DNA of 64,000 bases from Streptomyces glomeratus. Its GTDB lineage: Bacteria; Actinomycetota; Actinomycetes; Streptomycetales; Streptomycetaceae. Shown here one piece after another: positions 8,863 to 18,207 of this stretch. Location: positions 21,531 to 85,530 of the forward strand of contig NZ_JAKEEB010000032.1 in the NCBI RefSeq assembly GCF_021462825.1, in the 5' to 3' direction. The position numbers were made by a program, and so were the translations under genes. Numbering within the stretch: position 1 is the first letter of the stretch; every line of letters starts with the position of its first letter. The notes below the pieces were generated by a model. That model worked only from the letters and a program-made list of their open reading frames with translations. It searched no databases and was not told the origin of the DNA.

Positions 8863-9867
8863 ATGAAGGACAGGCCGTCAGGCAGGAAGCCGCTCCTGGT
8901 GAGCGTGCTGGTCTTCCCCGGCGTACGGCTGCTCGACGTCACCGGCCCGATCGAGGTGTTCACGACAGCCAACGAATTCGGCGGCCGCTACCGCGTACAC
9001 ACGGTCTCCCCTGACGGCGCCGACGTGGTCACCGCAGCCGGCACCGGTCTGCGCGTCGACCTCGCTGCCGCGCAGGTACAGGCGGCCAGCGATGTGGTCG
9101 TCATCCCCGGGGGTCCTGAGTGGCCCTCCCTCATCAAGGACGACGCCCTGCTGGACGCCATAAGGGCGCTCGACGCAGGCAGCTGCCGCACCGCGTCCAT
9201 CTGCACCGGAGCCTTCCTCCTCGCCGCGGCCGGACTGCTCGACGGACGCAAGGCGACCACGCACTGGCGCTTCGCCGACCAGCTCGCCCTGCGCTACCCA
9301 CAGGTGATCGTGGAAGCGGACGCCCTGTTCGTACGCGACGGCCACATCATGACCTCCGCAGGCGTCACCTCGGGCATCGATCTCTCGCTCGCCCTGGTCG
9401 AGGAGCACCTCGGCGCCGATGTCGCCCGCGCTGTGGCCAAGGACATGGTCGTGTTCATGCAGCGGCCGGGCGGCCAGTCCCAGTTCAGTGTCCGCACCCA
9501 CACCCCGCGCGCGAGACAGGAGATGCTGCGCCGGGTCCTGGACGCGGTCGCCGAGGACCCGTCTGCCCCACACACCCTTGCCGCCATGGCACGCCGGGCG
9601 GGTGTGAGCACCCGCCACATGACACGCCTGTTCCACGACGAGATGACCACGACCCCGGCCCGCTACGTCGAGCAGGTCCGCATGGAAGCCGCCCAGGCGA
9701 TGCTGGAGGACAGCGACGACCCCATGGCCACGGTGGCCCGGCGCACCGGCTTCGGGTCACCGGAGTCGCTGCGCCGCGCCTTCACGCGCAACCTGGGCAT
9801 CACGCCGGGGGCCTACCGAGCACGCTTCCGCACCACGCACACCGCAGGCGACGGCAAACCTGCCTGA
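8863..9867 (+). CDS. GlxA-family regulator (DJ-1/PfpI plus AraC)
   Basis: A 334-residue cytoplasmic transcription factor with two domains. The DJ-1/PfpI amidotransferase-like sensor (about residues 10-180) carries VLVFPGVRLLDVTGPIEVF, VVIPGGPEW and the nucleophile-elbow region SICTGAFLLAAAGLL with its Cys. The AraC-type helix-turn-helix pair (about 225-325) carries LAAMARRAGVSTRHMTRLF and VARRTGFGSPESLRRAF. Family members sense metabolites such as quaternary amines, arginine derivatives or aldehydes. The ATG at 8863 has GGGAGG eight bases ahead; an upstream in-frame ATG adds 35 residues with no similarity. It probably controls the divergent TDT transporter, though that is inferred from position only. 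Confidence 0.9.
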   Translation: MKDRPSGRKPLLVSVLVFPGVRLLDVTGPIEVFTTANEFGGRYRVHTVSPDGADVVTAAGTGLRVDLAAAQVQAASDVVVIPGGPEWPSLIKDDALLDAIRALDAGSCRTASICTGAFLLAAAGLLDGRKATTHWRFADQLALRYPQVIVEADALFVRDGHIMTSAGVTSGIDLSLALVEEHLGADVARAVAKDMVVFMQRPGGQSQFSVRTHTPRARQEMLRRVLDAVAEDPSAPHTLAAMARRAGVSTRHMTRLFHDEMTTTPARYVEQVRMEAAQAMLEDSDDPMATVARRTGFGSPESLRRAFTRNLGITPGAYRARFRTTHTAGDGKPA

Positions 9868-9939
9868 TCCCCTGGAGGTGTCCGGCGCGCATGGGCAATC
9901 GCCGAGATCCGGCACGTCGGCCGTGCCGGACGAGGCCGA

Positions 9940-10173
9940 TCAGACATCCTCAATGGTTCGCCCCGGCATCGGCTCCGCGAGCGCGGCCCGCCACGCGGGC
10001 GTGCCGAGAGGAGCGGCGAAGTACTGCGTCTCGTGGACGACCTGCTGGTCGGCGAATTCCATGACGCTCACCGAGTACGAAGGCGCACCGTCGTAGGTGA
10101 TGACGCATTCGCTCACCCATACATGCGCCTGGCCCGCGATGCGCAGGACGGTGAAGTGCCGGTCGGCCGGATG
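9940..10173 (-). pseudogene. SnoaL/NTF2-like protein, C-terminal stub
   Basis: The minus strand encodes about 77 residues ending in stop 9940-9942 that match the end of SnoaL-like/NTF2-fold proteins: HFTVLRIAGQAHVWVSECV, then VMEFADQQVVHETQYFAAP and a PAWRAALAEPMPG tail. No start codon fits, and the frame is closed upstream by TAA at 10183-10185, next to a run of eight C. The 5' half of the gene is lost. SnoaL-like proteins are small cone-shaped enzymes or binding proteins; this remnant should be inactive. Confidence 0.65.
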
Positions 10174-10193
10174 CCCCCCCCGTTATGTTTTCC

Positions 10194-10214
10194 GCGGTCC
10201 TGCAAGAGGACCGC
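10194..10214. other. Perfect hairpin, 8-bp arms
   Basis: GCGGTCCT, a 5-nt loop GCAAG, and AGGACCGC form a perfect hairpin 437 nt before the efflux pump gene and just upstream of the SnoaL stub. There is no T-run. It could be an operator or the remains of a terminator. The following 10,215-10,650 contains no supportable gene; it should contain the efflux gene's promoter. Confidence 0.4.
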
Positions 10215-10650
10215 TGGCCTCCGGGCCCGGCATGACTGTTCCCCCCTGTCGAACGGATGACCGGCGGGAAGGTCCTACTGCTTTGTACCCCTGGGGCGCT
10301 TCTGGATGCTGGGCGAGTGGAGTGTCAGCCCCTATCGGGCGCACCCGGGGTACCGCCGAGGGATGAGGGCGCAGGGCTGACCCCTCCGTCCCTCCCGGGA
10401 CACCGCAGGTGCCGACGCCGTTCCCACGAGGCGGCGGCACCCGAAGGCGTTTCAGGCTCGCTCCGGTACCGATCCTGCAGCGAAGACCGAATGTGCGCCT
10501 TCGGTGTCCTTATCCGCGGCCACGCGCACCCGGCGCCTGCGAGTTGAACACCTAAGGAAATCCCGTGGGCCGGGCCGGCTCGCGCCCTCGCCTCCTAAGA
10601 CGGCGTCCGGGGGCACGGCGGCGGCCCGACCAAACAGAAGGCGATCAGTG

Positions 10651-12111
10651 ATGACTGCGATCAGTCCTACTCCCGAACCGGATCCGCGCAGGTGGCGCGC
10701 GCTCGGGGTCATCTGCCTGGTGCAGGTGATGCTGCTCCTCGATGTGACCGTGGTCAATGTGGCGCTGCCCCCCATCCAGCACGATCTCGGCTTCACGACC
10801 ACTGGCCTGGCATGGGTCGTCAACGGCTACACCGTCACCTACGGTGGGCTGCTGATGCTCGGCGGGCGCCTGGGCGATCTGCTCGGCCGCAGACGCCTCT
10901 TCCTGACCGGCTTGGCGATCTTCGCGCTGTCGTCGGCAAGCGCCGGAGCGGCCCAGCAAGCCGGTGTACTGATCGCCAGCCGCTTCGTACAGGGCGTCGG
11001 TGCGGCACTCGTCAGCCCAGCGGCACTGTCCCTGGTGACGCTGCTGTTCACACAGCGGCAGGAAAGGGCACGGGCCATGGCCATCTGGAGCGGCCTGGCC
11101 GGAGTCGGTGTGGCCCTGGGCGTCGTGCTCTCGGGCGTCATGACCACCATCGCCTCCTGGCGCTGGATATTCTTCATCAATCTGCCCATCGCCGCGGTGG
11201 CGTTTTTCGCCACCTTCAAGCTCGTCTCCGAAAGCCGGGCCACCAAGCGCGGTCGACCTGACGTCCTCGGCGCCGTGACGATCACCATCGGTCTGCTCCT
11301 GGTCGTGTTCGGTCTCCTGGAGAAGGACGGCCACGCATGGTTCTCGTTCCCTGTCCTGGGCTGCGTCGGGATCGGTGTGCTCTGCTTGATCGTTTTCGTG
11401 CTGGTGGAGGCCCACGTGGCCCAGCCCCTGGTGCCTCTCGCATTCCTGCGCTCACGTAACCGGAGCATCGCCAACGTCGTTCGCATCTGCTACTACGTCG
11501 GCTTCGCCACCCTCTTCTTCTCGCTGAGCCTGTATGTCCAGCGCATACTGCACTTTTCCCCGCTGAAGACCGGATTCGCCTTTGTACCGTTCGGGTTGGT
11601 CATTCTCTTCAGCGCCACCGTGATGGCACCACGCCTCCTTCCCCGGTTCGGTCTGCGGGCCCTGAACGGGGGAGGGCTTGCGGTCACCACCGTCGGCTAC
11701 ATCCTCCTTGCCGGGCTGAGCAGCCACGGCACCTATGCGGCCGACGTACTGCCCGGACTGATCCTCGTGCCGCTGGGAGGCGGCCTCGTCCTCGTCGGAT
11801 CCACTGTCGCCGGAGTGGACGGCGCCACCGGTGAGGACGCGGGCATCGCCACCAGCATGAACAATGCGTCCATGCAGATCGGCAGCGCCATCGGCCTGGC
11901 TGCCCTGGTCTCACTGGGCACCGGCCACGCCGCCGTGCTACAGCGTGCGGGCACCGACCCGGTGACCGCCGCCGCGCACGGTTACGCCTTCAGCTTCGCC
12001 ATCGCCGCCGGCCTGACGGCCTTCGGTGCGTTCCTCGGCTTCGCCGGAATCCACCCGACACCGGCCGAGACTCCGACGGTCAGGACCAGCGCCAAGGAGC
12101 GCGTGGTCTGA
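10651..12111 (+). CDS. MFS drug-efflux transporter, DHA2 (14-helix) type
   Basis: A 486-residue proton-coupled multidrug exporter of the major facilitator superfamily. Motif D1/A is visible in QVMLLLDVTVVNVALPPIQ and GGRLGDLLGRRRLFL, motif B in ASRFVQGVGAALVSPAALS, and motif C in LAGVGVALGVVLSGVM, followed by the WRWIFFINLPIA signature of the 14-helix branch. About fourteen hydrophobic helices can be counted. Start 10651 has GAAGG ten bases upstream; earlier in-frame starts add a basic, non-homologous tail. No TetR or MarR gene is directly adjacent. The drug substrate cannot be predicted. Confidence 0.92.
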   Translation: MTAISPTPEPDPRRWRALGVICLVQVMLLLDVTVVNVALPPIQHDLGFTTTGLAWVVNGYTVTYGGLLMLGGRLGDLLGRRRLFLTGLAIFALSSASAGAAQQAGVLIASRFVQGVGAALVSPAALSLVTLLFTQRQERARAMAIWSGLAGVGVALGVVLSGVMTTIASWRWIFFINLPIAAVAFFATFKLVSESRATKRGRPDVLGAVTITIGLLLVVFGLLEKDGHAWFSFPVLGCVGIGVLCLIVFVLVEAHVAQPLVPLAFLRSRNRSIANVVRICYYVGFATLFFSLSLYVQRILHFSPLKTGFAFVPFGLVILFSATVMAPRLLPRFGLRALNGGGLAVTTVGYILLAGLSSHGTYAADVLPGLILVPLGGGLVLVGSTVAGVDGATGEDAGIATSMNNASMQIGSAIGLAALVSLGTGHAAVLQRAGTDPVTAAAHGYAFSFAIAAGLTAFGAFLGFAGIHPTPAETPTVRTSAKERVV

Positions 12112-12460
12112 CGTGCCGCCGGCGGCGAAAGCGAGAGTCTGCGGCCGCGGCGGGCCTGGCGGAATGGTGCTGCCGCTGCGTGTCAGGGGACATAGTGGGC
12201 CCCGCTCGAAGCGGCCGAGTGTGCGCCAGCTGTTCGCGCGAGGGCGGCATTGCCGGGTCTGAGCTTCCATCGGCTGCCGCCCCTGCTCCCTCCCGTGGAC
12301 GCCTCAGGCCCGTCATCCGGCATGACCTTGTGCTTCTCGAAATTCCACTCCGCCATCGCCCCCCCGACTCGACCGCTCGGAGGCGGATCTCCACCAGAAC
12401 GCGCCGGGCGCGCACATGACCAGTAGTGCTCACATCACACGCACAGGCAGGACAACAGAC
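12112..12460. other. Intergenic region without recognised gene
   Basis: This 349-nt stretch lies between the efflux pump and the DUF6884-like gene, both on the plus strand. Nothing convincing is seen in it. A short in-frame extension of the next gene to an ATG at 12416 is possible but looks non-coding. Confidence 0.35.
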
Positions 12461-12916
12461 ATGACCACAAACGACCATCTCGACTACTTCAAGCCACGAC
12501 TCGTCGTCATCCCGTGCGGCAGCCGCAAACTGGGCTCGCCCGCGCGCTCCGCAGACATGTACGTAGGCTCCTACCACCGGGCATGCCGCAAGGCGGCCGA
12601 CGCACTGCAACCTGACCTGCTGCTCATTCTCTCCGCACGCCACGGGCTCCTCGACCTCGACGACGTCATCGAGCCGTACGACACACCGCATGGCGCAGCC
12701 GACGCGGTAACGAGCCAGGTCCTTCTGGAACAGGCAACCGTGCGTGACATCGTGGGCCTTGACCCGGTGGTGGCCCTCGGCGGTGCACGACACATCACCC
12801 TCGTGCGCTCCGTCTGGCCGCACGTCCACACGCCGTTGGCCGGAGCACGCGGCATGGGTGAGCAAATGGCCCGGCTTGCAGCATTGCGCGAAGGACGGGG
12901 ACGGCCTCTGACATGA
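12461..12916 (+). CDS. DUF6884-like protein
   Basis: A 151-residue soluble protein that resembles the actinobacterial DUF6884 family. Characteristic segments are LVVIPCGSRKLGSPA near the N-terminus, MYVGSYHRACRKAAD, ILSARHGLLDLDDVIEPYD in the middle and GARHITLVRSVWPHVHTPLAG toward the end. The CGSRK...SARHGLL pattern is shared with YaaA/DUF328-like and deazapurine-type nucleotide-handling folds, so a nucleobase- or DNA-linked role is possible but unproven. In other actinomycetes such genes often sit in plasmids and islands. The ATG at 12461 was chosen because the preceding 15 residues are unconserved in appearance. It stands alone here. Confidence 0.7.
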   Translation: MTTNDHLDYFKPRLVVIPCGSRKLGSPARSADMYVGSYHRACRKAADALQPDLLLILSARHGLLDLDDVIEPYDTPHGAADAVTSQVLLEQATVRDIVGLDPVVALGGARHITLVRSVWPHVHTPLAGARGMGEQMARLAALREGRGRPLT

Positions 12917-13185
12917 CGCTTCGTGCGGCGACCGCGAGGCCTCGCCAGCGTGTGTCGAGGCGCATGGCCCTATGGGGACTGCTGAGCGTTCCATGAAGTG
13001 ACGGTCGTACGTGGTGTGTCGGTACCAGAATTCGACCTCGTGAAGCTGATGGTGGAGGCTTCCGACCTCTTGCTCCTCAGGGCATCCTCGGGTGTAAGCG
13101 GATCCCGGGGTCGGCGACCGTCGGCCCGGGAGCCCGTGAAGCGGTAATGCAGGAGCCGGCGGTCATGCAGGCCGTCCGTCGACTG

Positions 13186-13374
13186 CTACCAGGTCTGCTC
13201 GCCGGCTCGTACGAGGACCTCGTCGACGGCGACCCGGCGGTCCCGGGTGACGATGTAGGACACGGTGTCGGCGATGTCCTCGGGGCGCAGCAGTTCCATG
13301 CCCTGGATCTGACGCTCGATGGCCTGCCGCACGCCATCGCGGAGATGGGTGCTCAGCTCGGTGTCCACGGTGCC
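13186..13374 (-). pseudogene. SDR-family dehydrogenase, C-terminal stub
   Basis: Only the last ~62 residues of a short-chain dehydrogenase remain: GTVDTELSTHLRD, then ELLRPEDIADTVSYIVTRD and AVDEVLVRAGEQTW at the end. The catalytic Ser-Tyr-Lys core and Rossmann domain are absent; the open frame continues upstream to 13563 without family likeness. Another one-ended remnant of this region. It lies 370 nt downstream of the phosphoketolase stop on the same strand. The 13,375-13,743 stretch between them shows no supportable gene. Confidence 0.7.
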
Positions 13375-13743
13375 GGTCCCCGACCTCGCGGCGCCGCTCA
13401 TCGACCTGCTCCTGCACGGCATCCTGACGAGCTGAACGTTCACGGCAACTGACTGCTCGCCGCTGGGCCTTACGACCTGTGCCATGAAGTACCGCGGGAA
13501 GCTCCTCCGCCGGCACCACACCAAGAGCCGGACCAGGTGCGGACCGGACTCGGCTCGCAACAAGCGACTCCACCCGTTGCCGCAGGTCAGAACCGAGGGA
13601 GGTCGTGTACCACAAGGAGACGAAGAACCTCCTGGTGTCGTACTCGCCGAAGAAGCTCGGCTTCTTCTGCACAGGAGAGAAAGGAAGCGCCCCGACGGGC
13701 CTGCTGGGCCGGCTGGGGCGCTTGGGAGCCGGGAGGTGGCCGC

Positions 13744-16128
13744 TCAGCCGTCCCACGTCCAGTCGGCGACCTCGGGCAGGTCCATGCCGTGCTCACGGAT
13801 CCACAGGTGGTGGCGCTGCCGGGTGTCTTCCATGTGCTGGCGCACGGCCGCCGCGCGGACCGCGAGGCCGGGGACGCGGTCGATGACGTCCATGACCAGG
13901 CGGTAGCGGTCGAGGTCGTTGCGGACGACCATGTCGAACGGGGTGGTCGTGGTGCCGATCTCCTTGTAGCCGCGCACGTGCAGGTTGCGGTGACCGGTCC
14001 GGCGGTAGGCGAGGCGGTGGATCAGCCACGGGTAGCCGTGGTAGGCGAAGAGGACCGGCTTGTCGGCGGTGAACAGGCCGTCGTACTCGAAGTCGCTCAT
14101 GCCGTGCGGGTGTTCCTCGCTCGGCAGCAGCCGGGCGATGTCGACGACGTTGACCACCCGCACCGCCAGCCCGGGCAGATGCCGGCGCAGCAACTGGGCC
14201 GCAGCCAGCACTTCCTGGGTGGGGACGTCCCCGGCGCATGCCAGCACCACGTCGGGCTCCCGCGTGCCGTCCTCGGTACCGGCCCACTCCCAGATGCCGG
14301 CGCCACGCGCGCAGTGGACCTTGGCCTCCTCCATCGACAGCCAGTCGAAGCAGGGCTGCTTGCCGGCGACGACGACGTTGACGTAGTCGCGGCTGCGCAG
14401 GGCGTGGTCGGCCACCGAGAGCAGGGTGTTGGCGTCCGGAGGGAAGTAGACCCGCACCGCCTCGGGGCTCTTGTTGAGGATGTGGTCGACGAAGCCGGGG
14501 TCCTGGTGGGAGAAGCCGTTGTGGTCCTGCCGCCACACGTGGGAGGTGAGCAAGTAGTTGAGGGAGGCGATGGGGGCGCGCCACGGCAGGCGGCGGGTGG
14601 TGCGCAGCCACTTGATGTGCTGGTTGACCATCGAGTCGACGATGTGCACGAACGCCTCGTAGCAGGAGAACAGACCGTGCCGTCCGGTGAGGAGGTAACC
14701 CTCCAGCCAGCCCTGACAGGTGTGTTCGGACAGGATCTCCATCACGCGGCCGTGCGGGTCGAGGTGTTCGTCGACCGGGAGGGTTGCGGCCTGCCATGCC
14801 TTTCCGCTCGCGGAGTAGACCGCCTGGAGCCGGTTGGACGCGGTCTCGTCGGGGCCGACGAGCCGGAAGTCCCTGCGATCGGTCGTGGCCCGCATGACGT
14901 CCTCGAGCATGTCGCCGAGGACGCGAGTGGGTTCGTGCAGGGTGGCGCCGTGCTTGTCGACGGCGACGGCGTACTTCTCCAGCGGGGGCAGGGGCAGCTC
15001 GCGCACCAGGAGACCACCGTTGGCGTGCGGGGTGGCACCGAGCCGGCGGGCTCCTTCCGGGATGCAGGCCAGCACGTCCGTGCGCGGGGCGCCGTTCTCG
15101 TCGAACAGCTCTTCCGGCCGGTAGGAACGCATCCACTGCTCCAGCCGGCGCAGATGCTCGGGGTTGTCGCGTACGGCGGCCAGCGGGACCTGGTGGGCGC
15201 GCCAGGTGCCCTCGACCGGCAGGCCGTCGACCTCGGCCGGGCCGGTCCAGCCCTTGGGTGTGCGCAACACGATCACCGGCCAGCGGGGCCGCTCGGTGAC
15301 CCCGTCCTCGCGGGCGGCGCGCTGGAACGCGGCGATACGGTCGATGGCGGTGTCCATCGCCGCGGCCATCGCGCGATGGACGGCGGCCGGGTCGTTGCCG
15401 GTGACGTGGATCGGGTCGTGGCCGTAGCCGGCCAGCAGGTCGTCGAGTTCCGCCTCCGGGACCCGGGACAGCACGGTCGGATTGGCGATCTTGTAGCCGT
15501 TCAGGTGCAGGATCGGCAGCACGGCGCCGTCGCGCACCGGATCGAGGAACTTGTTCGAGTGCCAGGAGGCGGCCAGCGGCCCGGTCTCCGCCTCACCGTC
15601 GCCGATCACACAGGCGACCAGCAGGCCCGGGTTGTCGAAGGCGGCGCCGTAAGCGTGAGACAGGGAGTAGCCGAGTTCTCCCCCTTCGTGGATCGAGCCC
15701 GGCGTCTCGGGGGCCACATGACTGGGCACTCCTCCTGGGAAGGAGAACTGCTTGAAGAGCCGGGCCATGCCGGCCGCGTCCCTGGTGATGTCCGGATAGG
15801 TTTCGGTGTACGACCCCTCCAGCCACGAGTTCGCCAGTACGGCCGGGCCACCGTGGCCTGGGCCCCAGATGCACAGGGCGTCCAGTCCGCGGGCCTTGAT
15901 GACGCGGTTGAGGTGGGTGTGCACCAGGTTCAGCCCGGGTGACGTGCCCCAGTGGCCCAGCAGGCGCGGCTTGACGTGCTCGGGGCGCAGCGGCTCGGTC
16001 AGCAGGGGGTTGGCCATGAGGTAGATCTGACCGACCGACAGGTAGTTCGCGGCGCGCCAGTGGGCGTCCAGCGACCTCAGCTCTTCCTCCTCCAATGGGG
16101 CGGGTCCCTGCTGGGTGTCGACGGACAT
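13744..16128 (-). CDS. xfp: Phosphoketolase (xylulose-5-P / fructose-6-P)
   Basis: A 794-residue thiamine-diphosphate enzyme that splits xylulose-5-phosphate (and often fructose-6-phosphate) with phosphate to acetyl phosphate, giving ATP without oxygen via acetate kinase. Full length for the family. Family signatures: GHWGTSPGLNLVHTHLNR, WGPGHGGPAVLANSWLEG, EGGELGYSLSHAYGAAFDNP, the cofactor motif VIGDGEAETGPLAASWHSN, and RQDHNGFSHQDPGFVDH. The frame is open 265 codons further up, but the ATG at 16128 has AAAGGA ahead and the homology begins there. It lies in a cluster with D-lactate dehydrogenase and nitric-oxide/dormancy gene remnants, which suits fermentative survival in low oxygen. An inverted-repeat box lies about 95-110 nt upstream. 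Confidence 0.95.
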   Translation of the reverse strand: MSVDTQQGPAPLEEEELRSLDAHWRAANYLSVGQIYLMANPLLTEPLRPEHVKPRLLGHWGTSPGLNLVHTHLNRVIKARGLDALCIWGPGHGGPAVLANSWLEGSYTETYPDITRDAAGMARLFKQFSFPGGVPSHVAPETPGSIHEGGELGYSLSHAYGAAFDNPGLLVACVIGDGEAETGPLAASWHSNKFLDPVRDGAVLPILHLNGYKIANPTVLSRVPEAELDDLLAGYGHDPIHVTGNDPAAVHRAMAAAMDTAIDRIAAFQRAAREDGVTERPRWPVIVLRTPKGWTGPAEVDGLPVEGTWRAHQVPLAAVRDNPEHLRRLEQWMRSYRPEELFDENGAPRTDVLACIPEGARRLGATPHANGGLLVRELPLPPLEKYAVAVDKHGATLHEPTRVLGDMLEDVMRATTDRRDFRLVGPDETASNRLQAVYSASGKAWQAATLPVDEHLDPHGRVMEILSEHTCQGWLEGYLLTGRHGLFSCYEAFVHIVDSMVNQHIKWLRTTRRLPWRAPIASLNYLLTSHVWRQDHNGFSHQDPGFVDHILNKSPEAVRVYFPPDANTLLSVADHALRSRDYVNVVVAGKQPCFDWLSMEEAKVHCARGAGIWEWAGTEDGTREPDVVLACAGDVPTQEVLAAAQLLRRHLPGLAVRVVNVVDIARLLPSEEHPHGMSDFEYDGLFTADKPVLFAYHGYPWLIHRLAYRRTGHRNLHVRGYKEIGTTTTPFDMVVRNDLDRYRLVMDVIDRVPGLAVRAAAVRQHMEDTRQRHHLWIREHGMDLPEVADWTWDG

Positions 16129-16222
16129 CGGCGTTCCTTTCCGTTTCTGGGCAGCGTTCGGGATGTCGTGTGTGCCGGGCCCGGTACGACCCACCTTCCA
16201 CCGACGGGCCGGGTACCCGACA

Positions 16223-16236
16223 GGGCCGTTCGGGCC
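16223..16236. promoter_or_regulatory. xfp: GGGCC-type box upstream of phosphoketolase
   Basis: Read on the minus strand this is GGCCCGAACGGCCC. Together with the next two bases it matches 15 of 16 positions of the perfect palindrome at 19036-19057. It lies 95-108 nt before the xfp start. The spacing and repetition suggest a regulator-binding site, possibly for a DosR/OsdR-type hypoxia response regulator; no such regulator gene is in the window. Confidence 0.5.
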
Positions 16237-16304
16237 ACCCCCGGCGGGCCGAGTCGCGGACATCCGGCCCGGCTCGGGCTCCGGATCGCTTGCCGCGCGG
16301 TTTC

Positions 16305-16610
16305 TCAGCCTTCGGCGTGTGCCAGCCACAGGTCGGGGCCGAAGACCTCGTACCGGATGCTGCGTGCGGGGATGCCGGCCTGGAGCAGCTGGGTCCGGAC
16401 GGCGCGCAGGAAGGGAAGCGAGCCGCACAGGTAGACGTCGGCGGGGAGGTCCGGGCCGCCGAGGTTCATCAGGCCCGTGCGGGAGCCGGGTTCCTCGGTC
16501 GCGTCCTGTTCGTACCAGTACTCCGCCCTCGCCCCGGTCGGTTGCTCGACCAGGCGCCGGGTGTCGGCGCGCAGGGCGTGGTCGGCCCGGGTGCGGTCGG
16601 CGCCCTCTGG
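16305..16610 (-). pseudogene. hmp: Flavohemoglobin, C-terminal stub
   Basis: On the minus strand the frame ending at stop 16305-16307 encodes about 100 residues of the NAD-binding end of a flavohemoprotein, the nitric oxide dioxygenase: ADRTRADHALRADTRRLVE, ARAEYWYEQ, LPADVYLCGSLPFLRAVRTQ and IRYEVFGPDLWL. The globin and FAD domains are gone. Upstream the same strand runs into an Acg-type nitroreductase start in a different frame, so a deletion has joined the two genes near 16600. It should be inactive. Its presence fits the hypoxia/nitric-oxide theme of the neighbourhood. Confidence 0.7.
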
Positions 16611-17032
16611 ATGCCCTCCGGGATGTCCTCCTCTTCGAAGGGATGCCGGCTGGTGTGCCGACGGCAGATGGCGGGGTGCAGGCGCGCCAGGTCGTCCTCG
16701 GCCGGCACGGCGGCGCCTGCCTCGCCCAGCCGGACAGCGGCGAGCCGCAGCGGTTCGGCGGGGTCCGGCAGCAGGTCGACCACGGGGGCGAAACCGGCCT
16801 GCGCGGCGGCGACGCGCAGGTTGAACAGCGCCGCCCCGCAGCCGATGTGCAGGGCCCGGTTCCCGGCGTCGAAGCGGGGCACGGCGCGCTCGAGGTCGGC
16901 GAACAGCAGCAGGACCCGCTCACTCACCACGAAACGGAAGCGCCAGGGCTGCGCGTTGTGCATGGAGGGAGCGGCCACGGCCCCGGCGACCAGGCCTGCC
17001 ACCGTCTTCGCGTCCGACTGCCGTGTGTCCAT
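16600..17032 (-). pseudogene. Acg-type nitroreductase-fold protein, N-terminal stub
   Basis: The first ~143 residues match the Acg family, FMN-binding nitroreductase-like proteins of the mycobacterial dormancy regulon and its streptomycete counterpart: VAGAVAAPSMHNAQPWRF, FDAGNRALHIGCGAALFN, DDLARLHPAICRRHTSRHP. The ATG at 17032 follows a GGAGAGC element. The family is normally about 330 residues. After roughly 16600 the frame is out of step with the following flavohemoglobin sequence and ends at 16469. The C-terminal half is missing. It lies 94 nt after the D-lactate dehydrogenase gene on the same strand and may have been in one operon. Confidence 0.75.
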
Positions 17033-17126
17033 CGGTGCTCTCCTTCCCGCGCCGGCTGTCTCGCCCATCGGCTATGAGTACCAGGCGGCGGACCACCGGC
17101 GGCTGCGCCGCCGCACGCGCCGCACT

Positions 17127-18179
17127 TCAGGCCGTCTGCGGCCTGACCAGCGTGTTGTCGCCGGTGCGGCCCGCGAGGTAGTCCTCGATGTTGGTCACCG
17201 TGGTCTGGGCGATCTGGCCTACGGCGTCCCTGGTGAAGTACGCCTGGTGGGAGGTGACCAGGACGTTGCTGAAGGTCATCAGCCGCGCGAGGCGTTCGTC
17301 GGTCATGACCTCCAGTGACTTGTCCAGGAAGAACACGCCGGCTTCCTCCTCGTACACGTCGAGCCCGACGCCGCTCAGCCGCCCGGCGCGCAGCGTCGCC
17401 AGCAGCGCGTCGGTGTCCACCAGGCCACCGCGGCTGGAATTGACCAGAATGGCGTCGTTCTTCATCAGCGCCAGCGCCCCGGCATCGACCAGGTGGTGGG
17501 TGTCCGGCAGCAGCGGCACATGCAGGCTGACCAGGTCCGCCTCGGCGAACAGCCGCTCGCGCGGAACGTACTCCATGCCGAGGGCGAGGCAGTCGGCACT
17601 CTCAGCTACATCCCAGCCGAGCAGCCGCATCCCGAAGCCGTCGGCGATCCGCGCGAACGCGGTCCCGATCTTTCCGGTGCCCACCACCCCGGCCGTCCGG
17701 CCACGAAGGTCCCTGCCCATCAGCCCGTCGAGCCGGAAGTCGAACTCCCGGGTGCGGTGCGCGGCCCGGACGATACGGCGGTTGACCGCGAGCGCGAGGG
17801 TCCAGGCGAACTCGGCCACCGAGTACGGCGAGTAGTACGAGACGCGGGCCACCGACAGACCGAGTTCCTTGGCGGCGCCGAGGTCGATGTTGTTGTAGCC
17901 GGTGGACCGCTGGGCGATCATCCGGGTGCCGCCCTCGGCCAGCGCACGCAGCACGTCGGCGTCGAGGGTGTCGTTGACGCAGCTGAGCACCACTTCGTGC
18001 CCGAGCGCGGTCGGCGCGGTGTCCCGGTCCAGGAAGAGTCCGAGGCAGCGCAGCTCGTGATGGCCCGAGAACGCCTTGTCGAACGCTTCCCGCAGCAGCG
18101 GCTCCTCGTCCGTGAGGACGCCGTACGCAATGATCTCCACTTGGTCTTCTCCGGTCGCTTTGGGCGCTGTCATTTTCAC
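17127..18179 (-). CDS. ldhA: D-lactate dehydrogenase (D-2-hydroxyacid family)
   Basis: A 350-residue NAD-dependent enzyme reducing pyruvate to D-lactate, regenerating NAD+ when respiration is limited. The nucleotide-binding motif GVVGTGKIGTAFARIA is near residue 165, the catalytic Arg in VNSSRGGLVDTDAL, the Glu region in GVGLDVYEEEAGVFF and the catalytic His in VTSHQAYFTRDA. AQRSTGYNNIDLGAA and VSYYSPYSVAEFAW are typical of LdhA rather than of other hydroxyacid dehydrogenases. An in-frame ATG two codons later is an equal start. Two GGGCC-type boxes lie 29-63 nt upstream. It probably works with the phosphoketolase in an oxygen-limited fermentation set. Confidence 0.92.
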   Translation of the reverse strand: MKMTAPKATGEDQVEIIAYGVLTDEEPLLREAFDKAFSGHHELRCLGLFLDRDTAPTALGHEVVLSCVNDTLDADVLRALAEGGTRMIAQRSTGYNNIDLGAAKELGLSVARVSYYSPYSVAEFAWTLALAVNRRIVRAAHRTREFDFRLDGLMGRDLRGRTAGVVGTGKIGTAFARIADGFGMRLLGWDVAESADCLALGMEYVPRERLFAEADLVSLHVPLLPDTHHLVDAGALALMKNDAILVNSSRGGLVDTDALLATLRAGRLSGVGLDVYEEEAGVFFLDKSLEVMTDERLARLMTFSNVLVTSHQAYFTRDAVGQIAQTTVTNIEDYLAGRTGDNTLVRPQTA

Positions 18180-18207
18180 CGTAGGTGCTGATCACCACGG
18201 GTGATGA

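Noticed and set aside
13537..15942. 801-codon open frame on the plus strand
   Set aside because: Fully antisense to phosphoketolase; no recognisable domain.
16129..16923. 265-codon upstream extension of the phosphoketolase frame
   Set aside because: Non-homologous, Arg/Pro-rich; it overlaps the Hmp and Acg remnants in another frame and the internal ATG at 16128 has a ribosome site.
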